Positions 55,444-62,946 of a DNA stretch of 64,000 bases are shown here, piece after piece. The first letter of the stretch is position 1. Every line of letters starts with the position of its first letter. Origin of the DNA: an uncultured Methanobrevibacter sp. (GTDB lineage Archaea > Methanobacteriota > Methanobacteria > Methanobacteriales > Methanobacteriaceae); NCBI GenBank assembly GCA_900314635.1, contig OMVY01000011.1, forward strand, positions 1-64,000, given 5' to 3'. The notes beneath the pieces are model-generated. The model did no database searches. It worked only from the letters and a program-made list of their open reading frames with translations, and was not told the DNA's origin. A program made the position numbers and the translations under genes.

Positions 55444-56943
55444 TTATTCATAAGCTCTTGCCAATAATTCAATCAGGTTTATGACTTCAATATCATCGAG
55501 CCCTTCCTCTTTAAGGCCGTCAGTAATGTTTGTCTGGCAGAATGGGCAGATTGTGGTAACTATTTCCGCTCCGGTTTTCTCAATCAGCTTGGCTCTTTCG
55601 CTTGCCAGCTTCAAGGCCTTTTTCGGTTTGGCGGATTTTATTCCTCCTCCTGCTCCACAGCATACCGCAGGCTCTTCCATTTCTTCAAACTCGACTCCAG
55701 GGATCATGTTCAATATTTTTCTAGGCTCTTCTACAATTCCCTGTCCTCTGCATAAATGGCATGGATCATGCCATGTGACTTTGGCATTGATCTCCTTCAT
55801 CTTCTCACCATCAAGCTTATCAATCAGAAATTCGCTGATGTCTTGAACATTTAGCTTGTTTCCAAAGTTGGGATGGTCGTTCTTTAATGTTGCTCCGCAT
55901 CCTGCACAGATGGTCAAAACGGTATCGTAGTCTTTAAAGACCTCCTTGTTGATGTCGGCAAGTTCCTGAACAACATCTCTCTGACCTGTTCTAAGAAGCG
56001 GTGAGCCGCAGCAGACCTGGCCTTCAGGAACATCGATATCAATATCCAAAGCATCCAGGACTTTCAATAAGTCGTATCCTACTTTTTGGACTCTGTAATC
56101 GACCATGCATCCGGTAAATAATGCAACCTTAGGTTTTTGCCTATCAGGGTCGTTGATTTTATCCGCCCTTTCCTTGTTTGCATTTTCAATAAACGGCTTT
56201 TCAGGTTTTGATACGGAACGCTTGGTTTCTGTTATTATGTCCTTGAATTTCTTATGTGCGTCAAGAGGCCCCAGGTCTTTCTGGTATGCAACTGCTCTTA
56301 GTTTTTCAATAGCATCTCCAAAACTGTTTATGTTTTTAGGACAGACTTCTCCGCATTTTCCACAGCTTGTGCATTCATATAATCCGCTGTCCAATGCTTC
56401 TATGATTCTATCGGATTCCTCTCTTGGGTCGAAATCAAATTTGGAGATGTATCTCATATAATATGGTCCGAGGAAGTCTTCCTTGAAGTTTTTAACAACA
56501 GGGCATGAAGAAAGGCATGAATAGCACTCGATGCAGCTTCTGACCTTCTTGGTATCCTTGATGTCTGCAGGATTTATGTTTTCCCTAGCTGTAACCGGGT
56601 CTGTCTGCAGATGCAATTGAAGGTTTCTCACTTTCTCGTCAGCTTCGCTTCTATCTACAATCAAATCCTTGATGACAGGGAAATCCAATGGTTCGATAAG
56701 CATTTCATCTTCTATTTCCGCTCTGCAAGCCAGTGCTCCATTTCCATTGATTTTTACACTACATGATCCGCATTGACCGGCCTTGCATGAGCTTCTAAAG
56801 CTTATATCGGCGTCATATTTATTGTTGATTTCTTCCAATGCATCCAAGACTTTCATTCCAGAGCTTTTTTCAATTTCATAAGTTTCGATATGTGGTTCGC
56901 TATCCTTTTCACTATCAAAACGTTTTACATGAATTGTAATCAT
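55444..56943 (-). CDS. tfrB: thiol:fumarate reductase (CoM/CoB), iron-sulfur subunit B
   Basis: A 499-aa two-part protein. The N-terminal half is a SdhB/FrdB-like iron-sulfur protein with a [2Fe-2S] motif (CKAGQCGSCSVKI with CRAE) and two 4Fe-4S motifs (CIECYSCLSSCPVV, CTSCGKCGEVCPKN). The C-terminal half has two HdrB-like CCG repeats (CTGCMVDY...CCGSP and WHDPCHLCRGQG...CCGAGGG). Together with TfrA it reduces fumarate with coenzymes M and B, giving CoM-S-S-CoB and succinate. TfrA is not seen in this window. The ATG at 56943 is preferred; GGGGATTATT lies upstream. Confidence 0.93.
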   Translation of the reverse strand: MITIHVKRFDSEKDSEPHIETYEIEKSSGMKVLDALEEINNKYDADISFRSSCKAGQCGSCSVKINGNGALACRAEIEDEMLIEPLDFPVIKDLIVDRSEADEKVRNLQLHLQTDPVTARENINPADIKDTKKVRSCIECYSCLSSCPVVKNFKEDFLGPYYMRYISKFDFDPREESDRIIEALDSGLYECTSCGKCGEVCPKNINSFGDAIEKLRAVAYQKDLGPLDAHKKFKDIITETKRSVSKPEKPFIENANKERADKINDPDRQKPKVALFTGCMVDYRVQKVGYDLLKVLDALDIDIDVPEGQVCCGSPLLRTGQRDVVQELADINKEVFKDYDTVLTICAGCGATLKNDHPNFGNKLNVQDISEFLIDKLDGEKMKEINAKVTWHDPCHLCRGQGIVEEPRKILNMIPGVEFEEMEEPAVCCGAGGGIKSAKPKKALKLASERAKLIEKTGAEIVTTICPFCQTNITDGLKEEGLDDIEVINLIELLARAYE

Positions 56944-56955
56944 AATAATCCCCAA

Positions 56956-57516
56956 TATTTGTTTAATTATTTGAAAAAATCATTTTAATTGTTCTTTTTA
57001 AGTTTTTAACTATTTTTTAAGTTTTTAACAAATTTTTTTAAATATTTGTTTTTTCAACTATTCTTTAATTTTATTCTTTGATTTTTCAATTATCAATCCA
57101 ATCATTTATTATTAATTTTATAACTGTATTGTATTTATATACATTTTATTATATAGATTTTAGTATTATTCTTATTAATTTGTGCTGGCTTTTATTAATA
57201 TTTGATTATTTTATCATTTGAAAAATAGTTTTTATTAATAATTTGGTTTTTTTTTCCAATCATGGCAACATATTAAATATTTAAAAAATTAATATTATAT
57301 TATGTTGAATTTATTTGAATTTTAAATTTTTGAAACTTAATTTTTTAATATTTTCAATTCTGTTTAATGTCGAATGGATTGATTTGGCATTTTTCTAATT
57401 ATTTAATGTTGAATGCTTATTCGGCATTTTTACTAATTATTTAATTTGAATGCTTTTATTTGGCATTTCTACTAATTATTTAATGACTTTGATAAAAAAA
57501 TTTATGGAGATTTATA
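56956..57516. other. divergent gap between tfrB and iorA
   Basis: AT-rich 561-bp gap with a TTTATATACAT near 57137 that could be a TATA element for either direction, and a diverged 37-39-bp repeat near 57360-57485. No ORF was recognised. Confidence 0.5.
57360..57485. repeat. 37-39-bp tandem repeat in the iorA leader
   Basis: GGCATTT followed by CTAATTATTTAAT recurs at 57386, 57423 and 57462, with GAATG between. The copies differ in length by one to two bases. They lie just upstream of iorA. Confidence 0.75.
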
Positions 57517-59448
57517 ATGGGTTATGATCAGTTAGTAAACTCAAAGATGGGAGAAAAGCTTTTCCTTCTGGGAAATGAGGCAGTTGTCAGAGGGGCTGTT
57601 GAGGCAGGATGTTCCGTTGCAGCCACTTATCCTGGAACCCCGTCTTCAGAGATAGGAAATATATTGTCTGTCATTGCAAAGGATGCGGGAATGTATTTCG
57701 AATTTTCAGCTAATGAGAAAGTGGCTATGGAAGTAGCAGCTACAGCAGCTGTAAGTGGTCTTAGATCATTCACATTCATGAAGCATGTAGGTTTGAATGT
57801 GGCTGCGGATTCCTTTATGACAACCGCTTATTCAGGTGTCAAGGGAGGAATGGTTGTCCTTTGTGCAGATGATCCTTCACTCTTCTCATCCCAGAACGAG
57901 CAGGATACAAGACACTATGCAAGATTATCCTCCATTCCAGTTTTAGAACCTTCAAATCCACAGGAAGCAAAGGATTTCATGGTTTATGCTTTTGATTTGT
58001 CTGAACACTTTGGAATTCCGGTAATTGTTAGAACAACCACTCGTGTATCTCATATGAGGGGAATCGTAAGCTTCGGCGAGATTAGCGAACATACCTGCGT
58101 TACAAAGGATGTTGAATCCGACAGGCACTGGAAGAAAGGGTTCTTTGTTAAGAATCCTAGCGAATTTGTTCCGGTTCCTGCAAATTCACTGAATATGCAC
58201 ACAGTTCTTGCAGAGAAGGTCGAAAAATTAAAATCCCATGCAAATGAATCAGAGCTTAATGAGGTTTATTCATTTGAATCAGGCTCTTTGCAGGGTCGTT
58301 ATGGTGTGATTGCTTCAAGCAGTGCCTTTAATTATGCTTATGATGTTGTAAATCAGAATGGTCTTGGAATGGATATATTGAAGCTCGGATTTTCCTATCC
58401 AGTACCTGAAGACTTGATATTTGACTTCTGCAATAATCTGGAGGGAGTTTTCATAGTCGAGGAAGTGGATCCGATTATCGAAGGTGATGTTCTCGCTGTC
58501 CTTGGAGCCAATGCTCTTGACTGTCCGGTTTACGGCAAGTTGGACAAGACATTCCCTATGGTTCATGAATATAACTGCGATATTGTCAAAGAATCATTCA
58601 GCAAGGTGCTTTCCGATTTGGATGATGTTTCCATTGAAATCGAAGAAGCTATGAAATTGTCAGAAAGTTTGGAGAAAACTATTGCAAACGTGCCGTCCAG
58701 GGCTCCGACACTTTGTGCTGGATGTTCTCACAGGTCTGCCTACTATGCAGCTGTCAGGGCATACAATGAACTTGGATATGCCAAGGAGGACATGATTTTC
58801 GCTTCAGACATAGGCTGTTACACACTTGGAATCAGCCCTCCATATGAAACTGCGGATTATCTGCTTGCAATGGGTTCCAGTGTTGGAGACGGATGCGGTT
58901 TTTCAATAGCCACCAACCAGCATGTCATGAGTTTCATTGGAGATTCCACATTCTTCCACAGCGGAATAGCACCATTGATAAATGCTATTCACAATAAAAA
59001 CAAGTTCGTGCTTACCATTCTGGATAATAGAATCACTGCAATGACAGGAGGCCAGCCAAACCCTGGAATTCCTGTTGATGGAATGGGGGACGAAGCTCCT
59101 GCAATGAATATTGAAAAGATTGTGGAAGCTGTCGGCGTTGAATTCCTGAAAGTTGTAAATCCTCACCAGATAGGCAAGACTGTAAAGGTATACAAGGAAG
59201 CTCTTGAATATGATGGAGTTGCTGTTATCATTGCAAGATATCCATGCACACTCATCAAGGGCCAGAAGAAGAGGCCGGTTATGGAAATCAAGGAAAACTG
59301 TACCAAATGCCTTGACTGCGTAGTAGACCTTGCATGTCCTGCAATTTCATACATTGGTGGAGATGTTAAGATAGACGATGCTCTATGCAAGGGATGCACT
59401 GTCTGTATCCAGGTTTGTCCGAACAAGGCTATCGGAGTGAAGAGGTGA
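57517..59448 (+). CDS. iorA: indolepyruvate:ferredoxin oxidoreductase, alpha subunit
   Basis: A 643-aa thiamine pyrophosphate enzyme subunit. The N-terminus has the pyrimidine-binding region (TYPGTPSSEIGN, ANEKVAMEVA). The TPP domain has GDSTFFHSGIAPLINAI and LDNRITAMTGGQ. The C-terminal ferredoxin domain has CTKCLDCVVDLACPA and CKGCTVCIQVCPNKA. IorAB oxidatively decarboxylates aryl pyruvates to aryl-acetyl-CoA, or works in reverse in methanogens to make aromatic amino acids from aryl acetates. TGGAGATTTATA precedes the start. Confidence 0.95.
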   Translation: MGYDQLVNSKMGEKLFLLGNEAVVRGAVEAGCSVAATYPGTPSSEIGNILSVIAKDAGMYFEFSANEKVAMEVAATAAVSGLRSFTFMKHVGLNVAADSFMTTAYSGVKGGMVVLCADDPSLFSSQNEQDTRHYARLSSIPVLEPSNPQEAKDFMVYAFDLSEHFGIPVIVRTTTRVSHMRGIVSFGEISEHTCVTKDVESDRHWKKGFFVKNPSEFVPVPANSLNMHTVLAEKVEKLKSHANESELNEVYSFESGSLQGRYGVIASSSAFNYAYDVVNQNGLGMDILKLGFSYPVPEDLIFDFCNNLEGVFIVEEVDPIIEGDVLAVLGANALDCPVYGKLDKTFPMVHEYNCDIVKESFSKVLSDLDDVSIEIEEAMKLSESLEKTIANVPSRAPTLCAGCSHRSAYYAAVRAYNELGYAKEDMIFASDIGCYTLGISPPYETADYLLAMGSSVGDGCGFSIATNQHVMSFIGDSTFFHSGIAPLINAIHNKNKFVLTILDNRITAMTGGQPNPGIPVDGMGDEAPAMNIEKIVEAVGVEFLKVVNPHQIGKTVKVYKEALEYDGVAVIIARYPCTLIKGQKKRPVMEIKENCTKCLDCVVDLACPAISYIGGDVKIDDALCKGCTVCIQVCPNKAIGVKR

Positions 59449-59453
59449 TTTTA

Positions 59454-60059
59454 ATGAGTGATGTGAATTATAACATTTATATTTCCGGAGTAGGCGGACA
59501 AGGTATCATTAAAACCTCTGTGATTATTGGGGAAGCTGCCATGAGAGACGGCTATGACTGTGTGATGAGCGAGATTCACGGCATGTCCCAGAGAGGAGGT
59601 TCAGTATCCACAGAGCTTAAGATAGGTAATTTCAAATCATCCATTGTTGAGAAGGGCAAGGCAGACATGATATTAAGCTTTGAACCTATTGAAGTCTTGA
59701 GAGCTGTTGAAAAGGCGAATGAGAATACTGCAATAATTTTCAATACTGCTCCTATGGTTCCGTCAACCTTGACTCAAACAGGAGAGACTTATCCAAGCAT
59801 TGATGGTGAGATCATTCCTAATTTGAAGGAAAACTTCAATTTTGTATATCCTATTGAAGGAAACGGACTTGCAAAGGATGCTGGAAGCATCTTGTCATTG
59901 AACATGGTTTTGCTTGGAGCTGCTGTAGCTAATGACACATTCCCACTTTCCAAGGAATCAGTCATACTTGCAATGAAGCATAATCTGGCTCCTAAGTTCC
60001 ATGAAATGAATGAGAAAGCTATTGAAAATGGATTTAATGCAATTAAAGATTCTTTATAA
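59454..60059 (+). CDS. iorB: indolepyruvate:ferredoxin oxidoreductase, beta subunit
   Basis: A 201-aa gamma/beta-type subunit of 2-oxoacid:ferredoxin oxidoreductases. The diagnostic ISGVGGQGIIKTSVIIGEAA opens the protein and SEIHGMSQRGGSV follows. Its start is five bases after the iorA stop, and the GAGGTGATTTTA binding site overlaps that stop, so the two are translationally coupled. A longer open frame from 59385 overlaps iorA and is not used. Confidence 0.93.
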   Translation: MSDVNYNIYISGVGGQGIIKTSVIIGEAAMRDGYDCVMSEIHGMSQRGGSVSTELKIGNFKSSIVEKGKADMILSFEPIEVLRAVEKANENTAIIFNTAPMVPSTLTQTGETYPSIDGEIIPNLKENFNFVYPIEGNGLAKDAGSILSLNMVLLGAAVANDTFPLSKESVILAMKHNLAPKFHEMNEKAIENGFNAIKDSL

Positions 60060-60237
60060 TCTTTAATTCTTTTTTTTATTTGCATAAAATAATGTATATA
60101 ATTATTTTTTGAGTTTTTGCGTATTTGATTCTGCCAATGCTCCTTTTTTTTTGATTTACCCCAATAAATTATGAAAATCTTTATGATTTTTAATGTATAT
60201 TATTTATTTAAAGTAAAAATCTTTTTTGGTGATTAGA

Positions 60238-60531
60238 ATGAATAATCGCATTGAAATTGCTCGTGAGTTTGATAATCTGTTAAATCGGATAATATAATAC
60301 AGATTATTCTTTTTGGTTCTGTAGCCCGTGGAGATGATACTGAAAAGTCTGATATTGATATTTTGATTGTTTCTCCAGTTGCAGATGAAATCAGGCATGA
60401 TATTCTCAAAAAGCTATTGATATTATTTTTGAAATATTATTGAAGAAAAATATTTCTCCAAAGATTCATCAGGAACTTTAAGACAATTTGCTAAAGAATA
60501 TGTGAAGACAGGTTTATTTAGCAAGGAAAAC
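60238..60531 (+). pseudogene. broken minimal nucleotidyltransferase (MNT-like) gene
   Basis: An ATG with GGTGATTAGA upstream opens MNNRIEIAREFDNLLNRII, then stops at 60295-60297. The frame shifts by one and continues QIILFGSVARGDDTEKSDID, the classical GSxxRGxxxxxSDxD nucleotidyltransferase motif, up to a stop near 60440. A second shift restores a region like KAIDIIFEILLKKNISPKIH, and a third shift is likely after that. Several frameshifts mean a decayed gene. Intact relatives are antitoxins of HEPN/MNT pairs; no HEPN gene is visible next to it. Confidence 0.8.
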
Positions 60532-60694
60532 TAAGACAAAAGATCCATGAGATATACATCTAGACAAATCCAAAAAGGTTGAAAGAGATTTTTATGAGTG
60601 CAATGCACGATGATTTTTCAATGTTTATATGTAAAATTAAAAGTATAAATTAAATGGGTGGAAAGTATAAATAAATAATGTCTAAAATTTTACC

Positions 60695-60859
60695 TTACCT
60701 TATTATGTCATCCTCTTTGAAGACATCTATGGCATCATACATTATTTGTATCTCATTCATGTCAAGGTCTTTAAAGTGTTGGCAGTATTCTTCTGCTCTT
60801 TTTCTGCTTTTGAAATAGGCAATTACATTTTCCTTATCTTTGATTTCGTATAGTATCAT
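60695..60859 (-). CDS. 54-aa small protein, unknown
   Basis: The frame begins MILYEIKDKENVIAYFKSRK and ends DVFKEDDIIR. It has normal-looking composition with alternating charged and hydrophobic residues, but no clear Shine-Dalgarno sequence. It lies in the accessory region between the broken nucleotidyltransferase gene and the recombinase. Reality is uncertain because of its size. Confidence 0.5.
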   Translation of the reverse strand: MILYEIKDKENVIAYFKSRKRAEEYCQHFKDLDMNEIQIMYDAIDVFKEDDIIR

Positions 60860-61485
60860 ATTATTGTCTGTTCATCATATAATTGTTGGTTAAAATTTTT
60901 CCTTTTTTCTGTTTTCATATGTTTTATTGGATATTAAAGCTATTTTTTTAGTTAAATTTCGGAAATTCCAATGATTTGTGCTTTTTTCTTAATGATATTT
61001 TTAGAATCTTTTGAAAAGTAAAAAAATGTTAATATGTGGTTAACTATTTGTTAAATGAATTAAATTTGTTTTTTTCTAATTTAAATCTTTATAAGCTCAT
61101 CATCTAAATATCTTGTAATATATTTCATAGCACTGACTCTGTTTAACTATTTATTGGTTATTTATTTTACTATTTTTAGTATTTTATTTTACTATTTTTA
61201 GTATTTTATTTTACTATTTTTAGTATTTTATTTTACTATTTTTAGTATTTTATTTTACTTATTTTATTTTACTATTTTTTCAAATTTTATTTAATGGTTA
61301 ATAATTTTTTATCAGGAAATTATTTATATTGTAGTTAAAAATCTGAAATTCCATTTATATATTGTTTTTTATTTAATATATAATTTTAGAGAGTGTTTGA
61401 GAGGTAATGGTTAATGTATAGTTTACTATTTATGAAAATAACCTCATTTTATCCTATTTCATTTCTCATTTAGAATATTTTTATC
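60860..61485. other. gap upstream of the tyrosine recombinase
   Basis: AT-rich sequence with a 22-bp tandem array (61158-61275) described separately. TTTATATATTG near 61351-61361 and ATATATAAT near 61375 are TATA-like. No other gene was recognised. Confidence 0.5.
61158..61275. repeat. 22-bp tandem repeat upstream of the recombinase
   Basis: ATTTTACTATTTTTAGT plus ATTTT repeats at exact 22-bp spacing about four to five times. Each unit contains the small inverted repeat ACTA-TTTT-TAGT. Spacing of two helical turns puts all copies on one face of the helix. Confidence 0.85.
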
Positions 61486-62553
61486 ATGATGATGTCTGAA
61501 GAATTATTGAAAAGATTTTGTTCAAATAGAAACATTAAGTATTCCACGCTTAAGTCCTACAGGTCTGCAATTGCCAAGTATGAGTTCTTTCAGGATATGG
61601 ATATGGGTTCCCTTATGGATGAGGCAATTGTTGAGGAAGATGAAGGAATTTCGCTTAAGAACAGGAAAATTAAAAGCAGATTGTTGGATTTCAGGTCTTT
61701 TTTATTGGATTCAGGTTTGGCTATCAGCACTGTCAGAACCTATTTTTCCAGAATCAAGACATTCTATAGGCATTTTGAAATTGAATTGCCCTATTTGAAT
61801 GAGATCAAGTTTGATGAGGAGTATCTCTCATCATATTTTGACTTGCCTACAAGGGGTGATATCAGGAATGTCTGTTCCATTTCATCTAATGCTTTTAGGG
61901 CGCTTGTTCTTTTCATTTCAAGCAGTGGCTGTGCCAAGGCAGAAACCCTTTCCCTTACTGTTGGTGATTTTGTTAAGGCAAGTGATGATTATCATGATGG
62001 AGGTTCCATTGATGATGTTTTGAATTGCTTGATTGGTAGGAGGGATATTGTTCCTGCATTTTATCTTAAGAGGATAAAGACCAATAAGTTCTATTATGCG
62101 TTTTGCTCTCCTGAAGCAAGCCATCATATTGTGAAGTATCTGATTTCAAGAAAGGGATTGTCATTGGATGATAGGCTTTTTGACTTTACTGACAGTTCAT
62201 TGATCTATAGTTTCAAGAAGGTGAATGATAAGCTGAATATGGGATTCGTAGGGCATTATAGGTTTTTTAGGTCTCATGCTCTGCGTAAGTTTCATGCAAG
62301 CAATATAGGACTCAGTGCTGATATTGTTGATGAGCTGCAGGGAAGAGGAAAGACAAGGGTTCGTGAGGCGTATATGAAGACAAATCCCATCAAGCTGAAG
62401 GAGATTTATATGGGTGCTATGCATAATGTGATGGTCTTTGATGATTGGATTGAAGAGTGTGAAAAAGAGGATGATTGTGTGTTTATTGAGAATCAGGTGA
62501 TAAATGTGATTATTAATTTCACTTTGGATGGAATGGATTATAGGGTGGAATAA
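61486..62553 (+). CDS. tyrosine recombinase / integrase family
   Basis: A 355-aa site-specific recombinase. The N-terminal SAM-like DNA-binding domain includes NIKYSTLKSYRSAIAKY and STVRTYFSRIKTFYRHFE. The catalytic domain has a K in the beta-hairpin (YLKRIKTNKFYY), the H-x-x-R box SHALRKFHASN and a final Tyr in RVREAYMKTN. The first catalytic Arg is unusual: the usual GLR-x-x-E position reads GCAKAE. The start is one of three consecutive ATGs without a Shine-Dalgarno sequence. The stop lies 12 bp before an inverted repeat that flanks the promoter region of an adhesin-like gene. Confidence 0.88.
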   Translation: MMMSEELLKRFCSNRNIKYSTLKSYRSAIAKYEFFQDMDMGSLMDEAIVEEDEGISLKNRKIKSRLLDFRSFLLDSGLAISTVRTYFSRIKTFYRHFEIELPYLNEIKFDEEYLSSYFDLPTRGDIRNVCSISSNAFRALVLFISSSGCAKAETLSLTVGDFVKASDDYHDGGSIDDVLNCLIGRRDIVPAFYLKRIKTNKFYYAFCSPEASHHIVKYLISRKGLSLDDRLFDFTDSSLIYSFKKVNDKLNMGFVGHYRFFRSHALRKFHASNIGLSADIVDELQGRGKTRVREAYMKTNPIKLKEIYMGAMHNVMVFDDWIEECEKEDDCVFIENQVINVIINFTLDGMDYRVE

Positions 62554-62564
62554 TTGGCGTATGT

Positions 62565-62588
62565 GTTTCCATGAAAAAAACATAATAT
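62565..62588 (+). repeat. left arm of the inverted repeat (candidate recombination site)
   Basis: The 24-bp arm begins GTTTCCATGAAA and ends AAACATAATAT. It matches the reverse complement of the right arm at 62818-62841 at 22 of 24 positions; the differences are at 62577 and 62586. It starts 12 bp after the recombinase stop. Confidence 0.8.
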
Positions 62589-62817
62589 TTTCATTGTGGG
62601 GTGATCTTTTTTTAGTAAAATGGTGCTATTTTTCATGTTTAATTGGATTAATTTTAAATTAGGTTAAAAATTATTTAATTAAGTTTATATAGTTTTATTG
62701 ACACACATATATTATATAAAATATATTTTATGAGTAGTAAATCTAGTTTGATAAGATTATTATTTTACCAATACTATTCTGATTTATTTTATAGGAATTC
62801 AATTTTTTAAGGCATTG
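62589..62817. promoter_or_regulatory. probable invertible promoter segment
   Basis: The 229-bp segment between the arms has TATA-like elements TTTATATA (62684-62691) and TTATATAA (62712-62719), the latter palindromic. Read on the plus strand they point at the adhesin-like gene through the right arm. If the segment flips they would point back at the recombinase 3' end. No ORF lies in it. Confidence 0.6.
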
Positions 62818-62841
62818 ATTTTATGTTTCTTTCATGGAAAC
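62818..62841 (-). repeat. right arm of the inverted repeat (candidate recombination site)
   Basis: The arm contains TTTCATGGAAAC at its outer end, the reverse complement of the left arm. It lies 105 bp before the adhesin-like start codon. Confidence 0.8.
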
Positions 62842-62893
62842 CTATAATTTTTCATGCCTTAAGCAAAAGATTGGATTTTATATTTTTCTTTCT

Positions 62894-62914
62894 CTCCTTT
62901 TTTAAAAAAAGGAG
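62894..62914 (+). promoter_or_regulatory. hairpin in the adhesin leader
   Basis: CTCCTTTTTT-A-AAAAAAGGAG is a near-perfect inverted repeat with 10-bp arms, 32 bp before the adhesin start codon and just upstream of its binding site. It could fold in the leader RNA and affect transcript stability or translation. Confidence 0.5.
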
Positions 62915-62946
62915 TTTATTTATTATAAAACGAGGTGACTAATATA

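Noticed and set aside
55444-60059. tfrB and iorAB as one functional operon
   Set aside because: They are divergent and separated by 561 bp, so they are adjacent redox genes rather than one operon.
60238-62553. integrated mobile element or prophage
   Set aside because: There is one recombinase but no tRNA target, no attachment-site direct repeats and no phage or transfer genes within the window. The inverted arms fit an inversion switch better.
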